Below are positions 55,491 to 64,000 of a stretch of DNA of 64,000 nucleotides, piece by piece; the stretch's first letter is position 1, and each line of letters opens with the position of its first letter. A model generated the notes under the pieces. It was not told the origin of the DNA, searched no databases, and was given only the letters and a program-made list of their open reading frames with translations. The stretch is from Acidobacteriota bacterium (GTDB lineage: Bacteria; Acidobacteriota; Vicinamibacteria; Marinacidobacterales; Marinacidobacteraceae). A program made the translations under genes and the position numbers. The stretch lies in the NCBI GenBank assembly GCA_022826195.1, contig JAJDVI010000001.1, positions 96,417-160,416 on the forward strand, given 5' to 3'.

Positions 55491-55663
55491 GCGTCGTTAC
55501 GGCCGGAACCCGCGTCGCCATGGGTCCGCCGCCGTCACCTTGATCTCTGGATTATCGCCGGATTCGGGTCGGCCACACCGGCCGCCGCCGGGTGGTCCGG
55601 GGGAGTGGGCGCCCGGTCGCGGGGTCGTGCGACCGCCCCCCACGAACCGGGGATTCCGCCCCC

Positions 55664-57442
55664 CTACCCGAGCGGCGGACGGTGGTGATGCACCCCAAGC
55701 CGCTCCTCGAGCGCCCGGGCGAGCGCGAGGATCGTCCCCTCTTCGAAGAGCCGGCCATGAAAGGCCACGTTGCGGGTGATCGTGTGCGGCTCTCCCCGCG
55801 GATCGTCGGGAACCGGGCCCGCGCTTCGGGTCGGGCTCTCGTCGAGGCCGGCGCGCAGGCTGATGCCCGGGTGTCCCGTGTAGTTCATCGCCACCAGCAG
55901 CTCGAAGGAGCCGTAGGTCGGGGCGAACAGCGCGTCCACGTCGCTGTAGATGCGGTGGAACTCGTGCATGAGGCCGCGCCGGAGACGCTCGGCCTGCAGG
56001 TAGTCGACCGCGGACAGGAGGCGGACGCGGCGCCAGGCGTCGGGCCACCCCTCGGGCGGCAGCTCATCGTCGCGGCCATCGAGGGTGAGCGCTTCGTAGA
56101 TCGCGGCGGCCTCGACGTAGAGGTTCGGGATCAGCGCCTGGTAGGGGAACGGCGGCAACTCCACCTCGACCAGCTCGACGCCGAGTTCGCGGAGCGCCTC
56201 GAGTGCGTTCTTGTGTGCGTCGGCGACCGGGACCGAGGCTCCGGGACCGAACCCGACCTCGCGGAACCAGTCCGGCGAGTAGCCCACGCGGACGGCCGCG
56301 GGATCGATGCGGGCGTCGTATTCGAAGCCCATGGCGATGGAGGACGCCGATGTCGGATCGGGTCCGTTGATCGCGGCCATGACGGGCACCGCATCCTCGA
56401 CGCGACGGGTGAGGGGCCCGATCCGGTCGAGGCTGGGGGTCAGCGGCATGGCGCCCTCGGTCGGCACCCGCCCGAAGGTCGCGCGCAGGCCGACGATGCC
56501 GCACTGGTCGGCGGGGTTGAGGATCGACCCCAGGCTGTCGGTGCCGATCGAGAACGAGCACAGCCCGGCGGCGGTGGCGGACCCCGGCCCGGCGCTGGAT
56601 CCACCCGCGTGCTCCTCCGTGTTCCAGGGGTTGCGGACCTTCCCGCCGTACCAGCGGTAGCCGTTCGCGAGGCTGGCGGTGGCGAGCTTGCCGAGCAGGA
56701 CGGCTCCGGCCTCGCGGAGCATGGTGACGATGCGGGCGTCCCGGTCGGGAACCTGGTCACGGAAGGGGATCGCGCCCCAGGTGGTGGGGATTCCCGCGGT
56801 GTCGAAGCAGTCCTTGATGCCGTAGGGAATGCCGTGCAGTTCGCCGCGGTAGCGCCCGGCGGCGAGTTCGCGGTCGGACTCGTCCGCCTGTGCGAGCGCT
56901 TGGTCGGCGGTGACCGTGATGTAGCAGTAGAGGCCGGGCGCGAGGCGCTCGATGCGCGACAGGTAGATCTCGGTGAGGCGGCGGCTGGTGAGCCGGCCCG
57001 TCCGGATCCAGTGGGCCTGCTCGCGGACCGAGGCGTAGGCGATGTCGGCCTCGGCGTCCGGGAGCGCACCCGCGGCGCCGTCCGACATTTCGATGCGGTC
57101 CGGCTGCTCGGGATACGACACCCCGGGCAGCCGTGGATCGAAGGTGATGGCCGGCTGGAGGCTGAGTTCGCGCGGGACGTCGCGGAGCTGGAGGACGCCT
57201 GCGACCTGGCCACCGATCGACTCGACGAGCTGGTCGCGCTCTTCGGCGGTGTAGGTCACGCCGTGGAGTCTTTCGGCCTCGGCCAGCGTTCCGGCGGTGA
57301 TGTCGGCGGCCGCGTTCGCCCCCGCTCCCGCGGGCGCGGCCGACCCGTCACCGGCGTCCGGCTGGCACGCGACGGTCCCCGCCGCGAGGGCGGCCGAGCC
57401 CGCCAGGAAGTCTCTGCGTGTGGTCCTGGGGTTCGATCTCAT
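55664..57442 (-). CDS. Tat-exported amidase (amidase-signature family)
   Basis: ATG at 57442, preceded by GGGAGGGGAGGG, gives 592 residues with a twin-arginine lipoprotein-like signal (RRDFLAGSAALAAGTVAC). The Ser-Ser-Lys triad is visible: lysine in PYGIKDCFDTAGIPTT, serines in HAGGSSAGPGS and SIGTDSLGSIL. Exported amidases hydrolyse peptide or fatty-acid amides. It is separate from the GatA role in the cytoplasm, since no gatB/C is present. Confidence 0.9.
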   Translation of the reverse strand: MRSNPRTTRRDFLAGSAALAAGTVACQPDAGDGSAAPAGAGANAAADITAGTLAEAERLHGVTYTAEERDQLVESIGGQVAGVLQLRDVPRELSLQPAITFDPRLPGVSYPEQPDRIEMSDGAAGALPDAEADIAYASVREQAHWIRTGRLTSRRLTEIYLSRIERLAPGLYCYITVTADQALAQADESDRELAAGRYRGELHGIPYGIKDCFDTAGIPTTWGAIPFRDQVPDRDARIVTMLREAGAVLLGKLATASLANGYRWYGGKVRNPWNTEEHAGGSSAGPGSATAAGLCSFSIGTDSLGSILNPADQCGIVGLRATFGRVPTEGAMPLTPSLDRIGPLTRRVEDAVPVMAAINGPDPTSASSIAMGFEYDARIDPAAVRVGYSPDWFREVGFGPGASVPVADAHKNALEALRELGVELVEVELPPFPYQALIPNLYVEAAAIYEALTLDGRDDELPPEGWPDAWRRVRLLSAVDYLQAERLRRGLMHEFHRIYSDVDALFAPTYGSFELLVAMNYTGHPGISLRAGLDESPTRSAGPVPDDPRGEPHTITRNVAFHGRLFEEGTILALARALEERLGVHHHRPPLG

Positions 57443-57755
57443 GTCGCCCTCCCCTCCCTTGGTAGCGGAACTCGTTCTCGCGCATCCATGCAAGGCCCGC
57501 GGGGCCGGGCTGGTCGGCGCAGCTTTCCTGGATGAGGTTCCTGCCGAGGATATGGCCGTCGTCGACGAGGCGGTGGACCGGCTGGGCGCGGCTACCCGGC
57601 TTGGTGGAGCCGGCGGGCGTCAGGTATCGGTATTCGGGGAGCCGGAAATGCGGCGCCGTGAGGCTTGGTGGCGTTGCGCGGTGCGCGGCGCGAAGCGCCG
57701 CGCGTGCCGGTCTGGAGACCGGCGTTCCAAGCCCGCCAGGGGCGGTTGGCGTTCG
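57443..57755. other. intergenic region with repeat, no convincing gene
   Basis: Between the S9 and amidase genes there is one hairpin-repeat unit (57668-57732). Beyond it I see a minus-strand stretch of about 80 codons without stops (57443-57667) that lacks a start, a ribosome site of its own and any recognised motif. It may be a decayed remnant or chance open frame in GC-rich DNA. Confidence 0.5.
57668..57732 (-). repeat. two-hairpin intergenic repeat, unit near the S9 gene
   Basis: It contains GCGCGGCGC-GAA-GCGCCGCGC followed by GCCGGTC-TGGA-GACCGGC and GTTCCAAGCC. It lies 24 bp downstream of the S9 peptidase stop, in minus orientation. Confidence 0.8.
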
Positions 57756-59798
57756 CTAGTTTGGCTGTGCGTCCGTGGTCATCTCGTCCGTGACCGCGAA
57801 GCGTTCGAACCAGTTGCGGAGCAGGAGCTGGACCCGCATGAAGTTCGTCGGCGGGCGGCTGCGGCTGTGCCAGCTGTCGGTCAGCCGCACCATGGCCGTC
57901 GGGATCTTCCGCATCTTGAGCGCCTTGTAGTACTGCTCGGTCTGCTCCATCGGGGTGCGGAGGTCCTTCTCCCCGGTCATGAGCATCGTCGGGGTGGTGA
58001 CGTTGCCGACGTACATGAGCGTCGAACGGCGGAGATGCTCCTCCGGGTCTTCCCAGGGCAGCTTCTCGAAGTTCCGGTACCAGCTCGCCCCGTCGGTCGT
58101 TCCCACGAAGCTGAACCAGTTCGTCACCGGCGCCTTCGAGACCGCGGCGGTGAAGCGGTCGGTGTTCCCCACGATCCAGGAGGTGAGCACGCCGCCCCCG
58201 CTGCCTCCATAGACGAACAGGTTGCGCTCGTCGATGTAGCCGCGCGCGATGACCTCGTCCACGCCCGCCATCAGGTCGTCGAGGTCCTTCCCGGGGTAGG
58301 CGTTCTTGATCTCGTTGCCGAACGAACTCCCGTAGCCGCTGCTGCCGCGCGGGTTCGTATAGAGCAGCACGTAGCCGTTCGCCGCGTGGTCCTGGTTCTT
58401 GAAGTCGAACCCGCTGTTGTACATGGCGTGCGGTCCGCCGTGGATCCGGAGGATCAGCGGGTACTTGCGCGACGGATCGAAGTCGGGCGGTTTCACGATC
58501 CAGCCCTGGATGTCGAGCCCGTCCGGAGACTTGTACCAAACCTCCTCGACCTCCCCGAGAGTGACCTCGGCGAGTATCGACGCGTTCGTAACGTGCAGCG
58601 TCGCCACGCTGTCCGGCGAGTCCACGGAGAACGCGACCAGGTTCCCCGGGGTGTGGTACGAGCTGACGACACCCACCGCGGTGCCGTCGCCGCTCACGGT
58701 GGACACCGAGAGCATGTGGTTTCCGGAACTGACCGGACGGACCTCGCCGTCGAGCGGCGCCAGGTAGAGGTTGTTCGTCCCCCGGAGCTGCGCGTTGAAA
58801 TAGACGCCGCTGCCGTCGGAAGCCCAGCCGACGATGCCCGGACGGCGGCCCATCTCCGTCGCGATGACCCGCGGGTTCCCCCCGTCGGCGTCCATGACGT
58901 AGAGGCCTTCCTCGCGGTAGGTGTCCGTCGTGTGGTCCATGCCGGTGTAGGCGATCATGCCGCCGTCCGGCGAGGGCACCGGACCCGAGTCCGGGCCGGT
59001 GCGGCTCGTCAGGGTGGTGATCCGGCCGGTGGCCACCTCGACCCGGTAGACCTCCGATTCGCGCCAGGCGTGCTCGGCGTCCGGGGTCCTCAGGGACGTG
59101 AAGACGATCCCCGACCCGTCACCAACGAAACGCGGCCCGTCGTGGTGGAAGTCGCCGCTCGTGAGCTGGCGCGGGGTGCCGCCGTCGGCACTCACGACGA
59201 AGATGTGCCGAAAGCCTCGCGGGTGGTACCCCACTCCGTCGCGCCGGTAGTTCAGCCGGGTGACGATCCGCGGCGGCCCCGTCCACTCGGCGCCTTCGGG
59301 CGCCTTCGGCATGTCGATCGCCCACGCCGGGTCGGGCCCGGGGTCCACCACCGCGCGGAACGCGATGGAACCGCTGTCCGGAGCCCACACGATCTGGGAC
59401 GGGGGGCTGTCGAGCCGGGTCACCTGGCTCTCGGCGCCCTCGGCGTCCATCCAGCGTACGAAGATCTGGCCGTCCCGGAGGAAGGCGACCCGGGTGCCGT
59501 CCGGCGACCAGCGCGGACTCCCGCCGTCGGTGAGGAAGCGGTTCTTCGAGCCGTCCGCGCCGATGAGCCAGAGCTCCGTCTTCGTGCGGTCCTTCATGGC
59601 GTCCACGAAGCTGCGCTCGTAGACGACGTTGCCGCCGTCCGGTGAGATCTGCGGGCCCTGCACCGTCTCCCACGAGAGGTAGTCGGCGAGCGCGAGCGGG
59701 CGCATCCCCTCCTGGGCGAACGCCGCCCCGCACCACAGGAGCAGGACCACAGTGAGCGTCCCGCCGAAGCGCCATATGTTCATTCCCTGAATCTGCAT
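57756..59798 (-). CDS. exported S9-family (prolyl oligopeptidase/DPP-like) peptidase
   Basis: ATG at 59798 is chosen because GGAGG lies seven bases before it. The 680-residue protein has a signal peptide, a TolB-like beta-propeller (ISPDGGNVVYER, RWSPDGTRVAFL) and a C-terminal hydrolase domain. The catalytic serine is in VYGGSGGGVLTSW, the aspartate in TGEKDLRTPMEQ, and the histidine in DSWHSRSRPP. These enzymes trim short peptides in the periplasm. It is monocistronic, with a divergent serine hydrolase upstream. Confidence 0.93.
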   Translation of the reverse strand: MQIQGMNIWRFGGTLTVVLLLWCGAAFAQEGMRPLALADYLSWETVQGPQISPDGGNVVYERSFVDAMKDRTKTELWLIGADGSKNRFLTDGGSPRWSPDGTRVAFLRDGQIFVRWMDAEGAESQVTRLDSPPSQIVWAPDSGSIAFRAVVDPGPDPAWAIDMPKAPEGAEWTGPPRIVTRLNYRRDGVGYHPRGFRHIFVVSADGGTPRQLTSGDFHHDGPRFVGDGSGIVFTSLRTPDAEHAWRESEVYRVEVATGRITTLTSRTGPDSGPVPSPDGGMIAYTGMDHTTDTYREEGLYVMDADGGNPRVIATEMGRRPGIVGWASDGSGVYFNAQLRGTNNLYLAPLDGEVRPVSSGNHMLSVSTVSGDGTAVGVVSSYHTPGNLVAFSVDSPDSVATLHVTNASILAEVTLGEVEEVWYKSPDGLDIQGWIVKPPDFDPSRKYPLILRIHGGPHAMYNSGFDFKNQDHAANGYVLLYTNPRGSSGYGSSFGNEIKNAYPGKDLDDLMAGVDEVIARGYIDERNLFVYGGSGGGVLTSWIVGNTDRFTAAVSKAPVTNWFSFVGTTDGASWYRNFEKLPWEDPEEHLRRSTLMYVGNVTTPTMLMTGEKDLRTPMEQTEQYYKALKMRKIPTAMVRLTDSWHSRSRPPTNFMRVQLLLRNWFERFAVTDEMTTDAQPN

Positions 59799-60001
59799 CC
59801 GGACACCTCCGCTGCTGTGGCGCCGGCCGGCCGGCGCGCCAACCGGCGAGTTTACGGGAGACGGCCGGCCGGTGCCGGGCCGCGGCCGGCCCACGCCGGC
59901 GGGCTTTCCGCAACCCGGTTTAGTATCGAGGACTTGCGGCGCTGCGGGGCGTCGGATCTCCAGGCCGGAGTTCGTCCCCGGGGACCGCCGGAGAGGTGAC
60001 C

Positions 60002-61120
60002 ATGATGAACCGGAAAACCGCGACCGGCCCCGTTTCCCGGGTACTCGTCGCGCTGCTGCCGGCGCTGGGCTTCGCCCTCGCTGCGGCGTTCGCCTGCTCG
60101 CCGCCACCCGTCGAGACGGCGGCGGAGGCCGTCTATCCGGGCGCGTCCTGGGAACGCCTCGCGGACCCCGCCGCCGCCGGATTCTCGGCCGAGGCGCTGA
60201 ACGCGATCCACCCCTACGTGGACGGGATCAACACCACTGCCGTGATGGCGGTGGTCGGGGGGCGGGTCCTCTTCGAGCACGGGCCGGTGGATTCGATCAG
60301 TTATCTCGCCTCGGTCCGCAAGAGCATCCTCGCCATGCTCTACGGCCGCTACGTGGAGGACGGGACGATCGATCTCGAGCTCACCCTCGAGGATCTGGAA
60401 ATGGACGACGTCCAGGACCTGCTGCCGATCGAGAAACAGGCGCGGGTACTGGATCTCGTCACCGCGCGCTCCGGCGTCTATCACCCGGCCTCGAACTCGG
60501 GGGACAACCTCGCGGACGCCCCGCCCCGCGGCTCGCAGGAGCCCGGCGCCTACTACCTGTACAGCAACTGGGACTTCAACGCGGCGGGCGCGGTCTTCGA
60601 ACAGCTCACCGAGCGCAACATCTACGACGCGCTCGGAACCGACCTCGCGCTCCCTCTCGGGTTCGAGGACTGGCACCGGTGGATCCACCGGAAGTCGGGA
60701 GACGCGACCCGGTCGCGCAACCTCGCCTACCACATGAACCTCTCCACCCGCGACATGGCCCGGATCGGCTACCTGATGCTGCGGGACGGCGTCTGGAGGG
60801 AGGAGCGCGTGCTTCCCGAGGGATGGGCCGGGCGGATCTCGGGCCTGGTCACGCCGTCCGCGGAGATGAATCCGGAGAGCCGGCGGGGAGGCGAGTTCGG
60901 CTACGGGTACATGTGGTGGGTGTGGGACGGCCCGGCGGTGCCGGAGGCGTTCCGCGGCGCCTACACCGGACGCGGCGCCTGGGGCCAGTACATCACCGTC
61001 ATCCCATCGCTCGACATGGTCGTCGCGCACAAGACGGTACCCGAGGTCGCCACGCCGTGGGACGACTACCGGGGGATCCTCGACCGCCTCGTAGCCGCCC
61101 ACTGCGGCGCCGACTGCTGA
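60002..61120 (+). CDS. serine hydrolase of the beta-lactamase/class C superfamily
   Basis: ATG at 60002 (GGAGAGG upstream) gives 372 residues with a lipoprotein-like leader (AAFACSPPP). The SxxK active site is SVRK in YLASVRKSILAMLY, and the second motif is YSN in YLYSNWDFNAAG. GRGAWGQYITVIPSLDM is the third conserved area. Family members are esterases, D-aminopeptidases or penicillin-binding-like enzymes. TAGTAT near 59923 is a possible -10. Confidence 0.85.
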   Translation: MMNRKTATGPVSRVLVALLPALGFALAAAFACSPPPVETAAEAVYPGASWERLADPAAAGFSAEALNAIHPYVDGINTTAVMAVVGGRVLFEHGPVDSISYLASVRKSILAMLYGRYVEDGTIDLELTLEDLEMDDVQDLLPIEKQARVLDLVTARSGVYHPASNSGDNLADAPPRGSQEPGAYYLYSNWDFNAAGAVFEQLTERNIYDALGTDLALPLGFEDWHRWIHRKSGDATRSRNLAYHMNLSTRDMARIGYLMLRDGVWREERVLPEGWAGRISGLVTPSAEMNPESRRGGEFGYGYMWWVWDGPAVPEAFRGAYTGRGAWGQYITVIPSLDMVVAHKTVPEVATPWDDYRGILDRLVAAHCGADC

Positions 61121-61147
61121 CGGCCGACCAGGTCGTGGCGGCCGGCG

Positions 61148-61615
61148 TCACCACGTCTGGGCTTCGTCCGAATAGAGCTTGAGCGGCAACCGGTACGAGA
61201 TGCCGGCGTCTTCGAGCGTCGCGTGTTCAACGAGCTCGGCAAACCGATGGGCGCGCGTCACATAGGTCCGGCCCAGCAGCCGATCGAAGAGCCCGCCGAG
61301 GCGGCGCTGGAGGCGCATCCCGAAGAGCATTCCCGCGGTGTGCCGGCGCGGGAACCTCAGCTTGTCGGCGAGTTCGTGACCGATGAGGGCCCGCGAAACC
61401 CGAAGACCGTAGTCCGCCAGCGCCGCCCGTTCGCCCGGCTCGGATAGCCCGATCACCACGGGCGCCACGTTCAGCAGCGAGTTGGCCATGACGATGGCGG
61501 ACTCGCCCGGCTCCGGTTCACAGGCGGCGCCGATACGGCATATCTCGAGGGCGCTGGCCTCGTCGCGAAACAGGATGGCGTCCGGCACGCCGAGCAGAAC
61601 CGCCGTCTAGCGCCA
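61148..61615 (-). pseudogene. remnant of an MpaB/DUF2236-like oxygenase
   Basis: The 146-codon frame (61148-61588, GTG start) continues upstream as GYMHIWR, stop (TAG at 61607-61609), TAVLLGVPDAILF. Removing the stop yields a typical MpaB-like HIWR-x-TAVLLGVPD block. Further upstream no conserved residues are found, so the N-terminal two thirds are missing. The C-terminal part (LRFPRRHTAGMLFGMRLQRRLG) still looks protein-like. It is a recently decayed gene or a tail left by rearrangement. Confidence 0.5.
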
Positions 61616-61747
61616 GATGTGCATGTAACCGGCGCGTCTGGTGGACGACGAGCGGATGCGCCTTCGTTTGCATTCCATTCGTAACGTGATTGGCAATCGT
61701 CGAGCAGGTGCGGGAATCCCTGGACTGATCGAGCCGGGCGAACCGCC

Positions 61748-63025
61748 TCAGGTCACCGGGTGCCGGCGGCGGAAGCGCGGTTCTTCGTACTCGCTGCTCG
61801 CCAGGACCTCGCGCAGCGCTTCGACCGCGTCCCAGACATCCCGGTACCGCACGTAGAGCGGAGCGAAGCCGAACCGGAGGAGGTCCGGTTCCCGGAAGTC
61901 CCCGACCACCCCCCTCGCAATGAGAGCCTGCATGACCGGATAGCCGTAGGGGTGCCGGAGCGAGACCTGGCTCCCGCGCTCGCGGGCGTTGCGAGGACTC
62001 GCCGGTTCCACCCCGAACTCCCGGAGCCGCTCGCCGGCGAGGCGCAGGAACAGGTCCCCGAGGGCTTCGCTCTTGGCTTGGAGCGCCTCGAGATCGACTC
62101 CCTCGAAGGTCCGGAGCCCCTCCTCAAGGGCGATCATGGACAGGATCCCCGGGGTCCCGCTCAGAAACCGCCGCACCCCGGCCGCCGGCCGGTAGTGCGT
62201 TTCGAACTCGAAGGGGCTGCGGTGGCCCATCCACCCGGAGAGCGGGGTGTCGAGAGACTGCTGGAGACGGCGGGCCACGTAGAGAAAACCGGGCGCCCCG
62301 GGACCGCCGTTCAGATACTTGTAGCCGCAGCCGACCGCGAACTCGACCCCGTCGTCGTTCAGATGCAGCGGGAAGGCCCCGGCGCTGTGGCTCAGGTCCC
62401 AGACGACGGGAATCCCCGAGTCCCGCGCGGCCGCGGTGAGCCGGCGGAGGTCGTGTTTCCGGCCGGTCCGGAAGTCCACCTGGGTCAGCGTCGCGACCGC
62501 CACCTCGGGTCCGAGCGCGGCCTCGAAATCGTCCGGGGGCACGATGCGAAGCTCGGCGCCGCTCTCCCGGAGCAGGCTCACGAGCCCCTCGGCCATGTAG
62601 AGGTCGGTGGGGAAGTTCGTCGCTTCGGCCAGCACCACCCCCCGCGACCCCGGACGCCGCAGCAGGGCGGCGAGGAGCTTGAAGAGGTTGAGGGACACGG
62701 AGTCGGCGGCGATCACCTCGTCGTCCCCGGCGCCGAGCAGCGGCGCGATCCGCGCCCCGACCCGCTCGGGCAACCGGAACCAGCCGTGACGGTTCCAGGA
62801 GGCGACGAGGTCGCGGCCCCACTCGTCGGCGAGCAGCGACTCGATCCGGGTGCGCATTCCCACGGACGGGGGGCCGAGCGAGTTGCCGTCGAGGTAGATC
62901 ACGCCCTCGGGGAGCTCGAACCGGTCACGGAAGGAGGCCAGCGGATCGTTCCGGTCGCGCTCGAGGACGTCCTCGCGCCGAAGCGGTTCGGGGACGCTCG
63001 CCGCCGCCCGCCGGTCTCGAGGCAT
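61748..63025 (-). CDS. kynU: kynureninase
   Basis: ATG at 63025 gives 425 residues, the family length; another ATG eight codons upstream is possible. It is a PLP enzyme that cleaves kynurenine to anthranilate and alanine. Motifs: VIYLDGNSLGPPSVGM, DSVSLNLFKLLAALL, PVVWDLSHSAGAFPL, and the PLP lysine in GCGYKYLNGGPGAPGFLYV. FFEFETHY-type residues appear as SPFEFETHYRPA. No other kynurenine-pathway gene is in the window. Confidence 0.94.
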   Translation of the reverse strand: MPRDRRAAASVPEPLRREDVLERDRNDPLASFRDRFELPEGVIYLDGNSLGPPSVGMRTRIESLLADEWGRDLVASWNRHGWFRLPERVGARIAPLLGAGDDEVIAADSVSLNLFKLLAALLRRPGSRGVVLAEATNFPTDLYMAEGLVSLLRESGAELRIVPPDDFEAALGPEVAVATLTQVDFRTGRKHDLRRLTAAARDSGIPVVWDLSHSAGAFPLHLNDDGVEFAVGCGYKYLNGGPGAPGFLYVARRLQQSLDTPLSGWMGHRSPFEFETHYRPAAGVRRFLSGTPGILSMIALEEGLRTFEGVDLEALQAKSEALGDLFLRLAGERLREFGVEPASPRNARERGSQVSLRHPYGYPVMQALIARGVVGDFREPDLLRFGFAPLYVRYRDVWDAVEALREVLASSEYEEPRFRRRHPVT

Positions 63026-64000
63026 GGAAGGGATTATTCCGCCTGGCATCCCGTCAACAGGGTCCCGCGTCGCCCAGGGCGGCCAGCGGTAGGTCGTCCG
63101 CGGGCCTCCGGCCCGCTGTGCCGACCAGAGGACCGCTGCGGACCCCTCGTAAGTCATTGTTATTACGGACGATTATACACGTCCGCCGAAAACGGGGATC
63201 ACGTCCGGGGACACTTCCCGAACCGCCCGGCAGTCCCGAATCAGAGAGGGCAACGGCGGGAACATCGGTAAGCGTTCGGTCGTGGGTGTATGGACATGGG
63301 GTGGACCCAGGCAACCGCGCCGTCGGCGTCCGGAGAAAACCGGCGCAGGCCGACTAACGCGCCCTTCACGGGCAGCGCATTCTGCGCCTCCCGGATCGCC
63401 GCCAGTTCCTTGCGCCACAACGCTTTGAGCCGCAACCTCCAGTGCCCGCGTTGCTGCGAGTGGCCGGCCCCGCCCACTGCAGCTCGTCCCCGTTCCTTTT
63501 CTCCGCTACGCGGGTTCGTGCGCCAGCTACCCCGTTTTCGCTCCCAAAACACCCACGACCGAACGCTTACGAACATCGAGCACTCTCGGCCGTACCGTTC
63601 GGCAGGGTCCGGGACCAGGAGCCGCACCGGGCGGAGCAGCGGCGGGAACCTACAACACCTTCGGACCGCTACCCGCCCCGCCGCGCCGGGACGGACCGCC
63701 GCCGTGAAGCGGCTGAGCTGACCTCGACGACGATCACGGCACGTCGCCGGACCGGGAGCCGAGCGCCGCCGACCAGGATCGCCGGATAGCCAGGAGTCCC
63801 GGGCCAAGCGCGACTCTGCGGGGCCACCTTCGGGGCCACGGTTGGAGTAGCGGCGGTCCATCTCCCCTTCCGCTACGACTTCCGCTACCCCGTGATCGCC
63901 AACGTGGTTCACGAGAGCCGTTGGCGCCGTTGCGGTTGGTCGCCTGCTGGCGCATCCACTCTCCGCCTTTGGGGCGTAGAGTGGGGCTGGGAGCGACCCC
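63026..64000. other. 975-bp region without a convincing gene
   Basis: Open frames here are shadows or lack recognisable motifs (the longest minus-strand frame, 63241-63912, has no ribosome site and an Arg-rich composition). Notable items are a partial hairpin repeat (about 63096-63117), an A/T-rich palindrome CGGACG-ATTATACA-CGTCCG (63166-63185), a 22-bp inverted repeat pair, and a hairpin CCACTCT with AGAGTGG near 63957-63984. The region may be the edge of a mobile or degraded element. Confidence 0.5.
63268..63570. repeat. 22-bp perfect inverted repeats, 259 bp apart
   Basis: 63268-63289 and 63549-63570 are exact reverse complements (GTAAGCGTTCGGTCGTGGGT and its last two bases). No transposase lies between them. 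Their role is unknown. Confidence 0.75.

Noticed and set aside
57500..57600. TPP-riboswitch-like string (GGAACCTCATCCAGGAAAGC on the minus strand)
   Set aside because: It lacks the CUGAGA element and the remaining paired arms, and it precedes no thiamine gene.
63241..63912. 223-codon minus-strand frame at the right end
   Set aside because: No ribosome site, low-complexity Arg-rich sequence, no conserved motif; it includes the inverted-repeat arms. It could only be accepted with homology evidence.

Overview
This is a high-GC, gene-dense bacterial chromosome segment. Neighbouring genes overlap tightly (GTGA, ATGA and TGATG junctions) and GTG or TTG starts are common. The mixture fits an aerobic, free-living or host-associated heterotroph: a MoxR/DUF58/Bat operon, an rplM-rpsI-rpsB-tsf-pyrH-frr ribosomal cluster, and many secreted or Tat-exported hydrolases (M24, S9, gamma-glutamyltranspeptidase-like, amidase, CehA/PhoX-like, DUF1080). 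The flavour is Acidobacteriota or Gemmatimonadota. That placement is inferred from gene content only; the sequence here does not settle the phylum. No rRNA, tRNA, CRISPR array, prophage or intact transposase was seen.

Layout. 0-5.5 kb: a minus-strand MoxR - DUF58 - BatD-like - BatA - BatB - TPR operon, truncated at the left edge. 5.7-9 kb: a HigBA toxin-antitoxin pair, an exported TPR protein with a strong terminator, and a VapBC pair whose toxin is frameshifted in a 9-base homopolymer. 9-12.9 kb: a PHM-like c-type cytochrome paired with a Cys-rich metal-binding protein, YbaK and an SDR. 12.9-20 kb: polyphosphate kinase converging on an MDR dehydrogenase - RibD_C reductase - giant alpha/beta-hydrolase operon, then a cupin and a small Cys-rich membrane protein. 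20.2-25.7 kb: a polyamine-type ABC importer operon that carries an MmgE/PrpD-family enzyme between its binding protein and its ATPase. 25.8-29 kb: glycerol kinase and an N-acyl-D-amino-acid deacylase. 29-35.3 kb: an M24 peptidase, a GntP permease, a DUF2442/DUF4160 pair, a Tat-exported Gfo/Idh/MocA oxidoreductase and a double DUF1080 lipoprotein. 35.3-40.1 kb: a DUF1445 - CehA-like - PhoX-like operon. 40.1-45.5 kb: the ribosomal/translation operon ending in threonine synthase, headed by a leader that folds as an intrinsic terminator. 45.9-50.4 kb: an ABC ATPase and an ABC-permease/M1-peptidase fusion. 50.7-63 kb: a coiled-coil membrane protein, an LVIVD-repeat protein, a GGT-like enzyme, an amidase, an S9 peptidase, a serine hydrolase, a decayed MpaB-like gene and kynureninase. 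63-64 kb: no convincing gene.

Functional reading. The peptidases, amidase, GGT-like protein, D-aminoacylase and kynureninase suggest a life based on scavenging peptides and amino acids. The ABC importer, GntP permease, glycerol kinase and DUF1080/Gfo genes suggest uptake of small organics and sugar derivatives.

The two most unusual signals are not protein genes. One is a family of intergenic repeats, each made of two adjacent hairpins. The second stem changes sequence from copy to copy but keeps its pairing, and there are about a dozen units in this window. The other is an attenuator-like leader directly at the predicted transcription start of the rplM operon.
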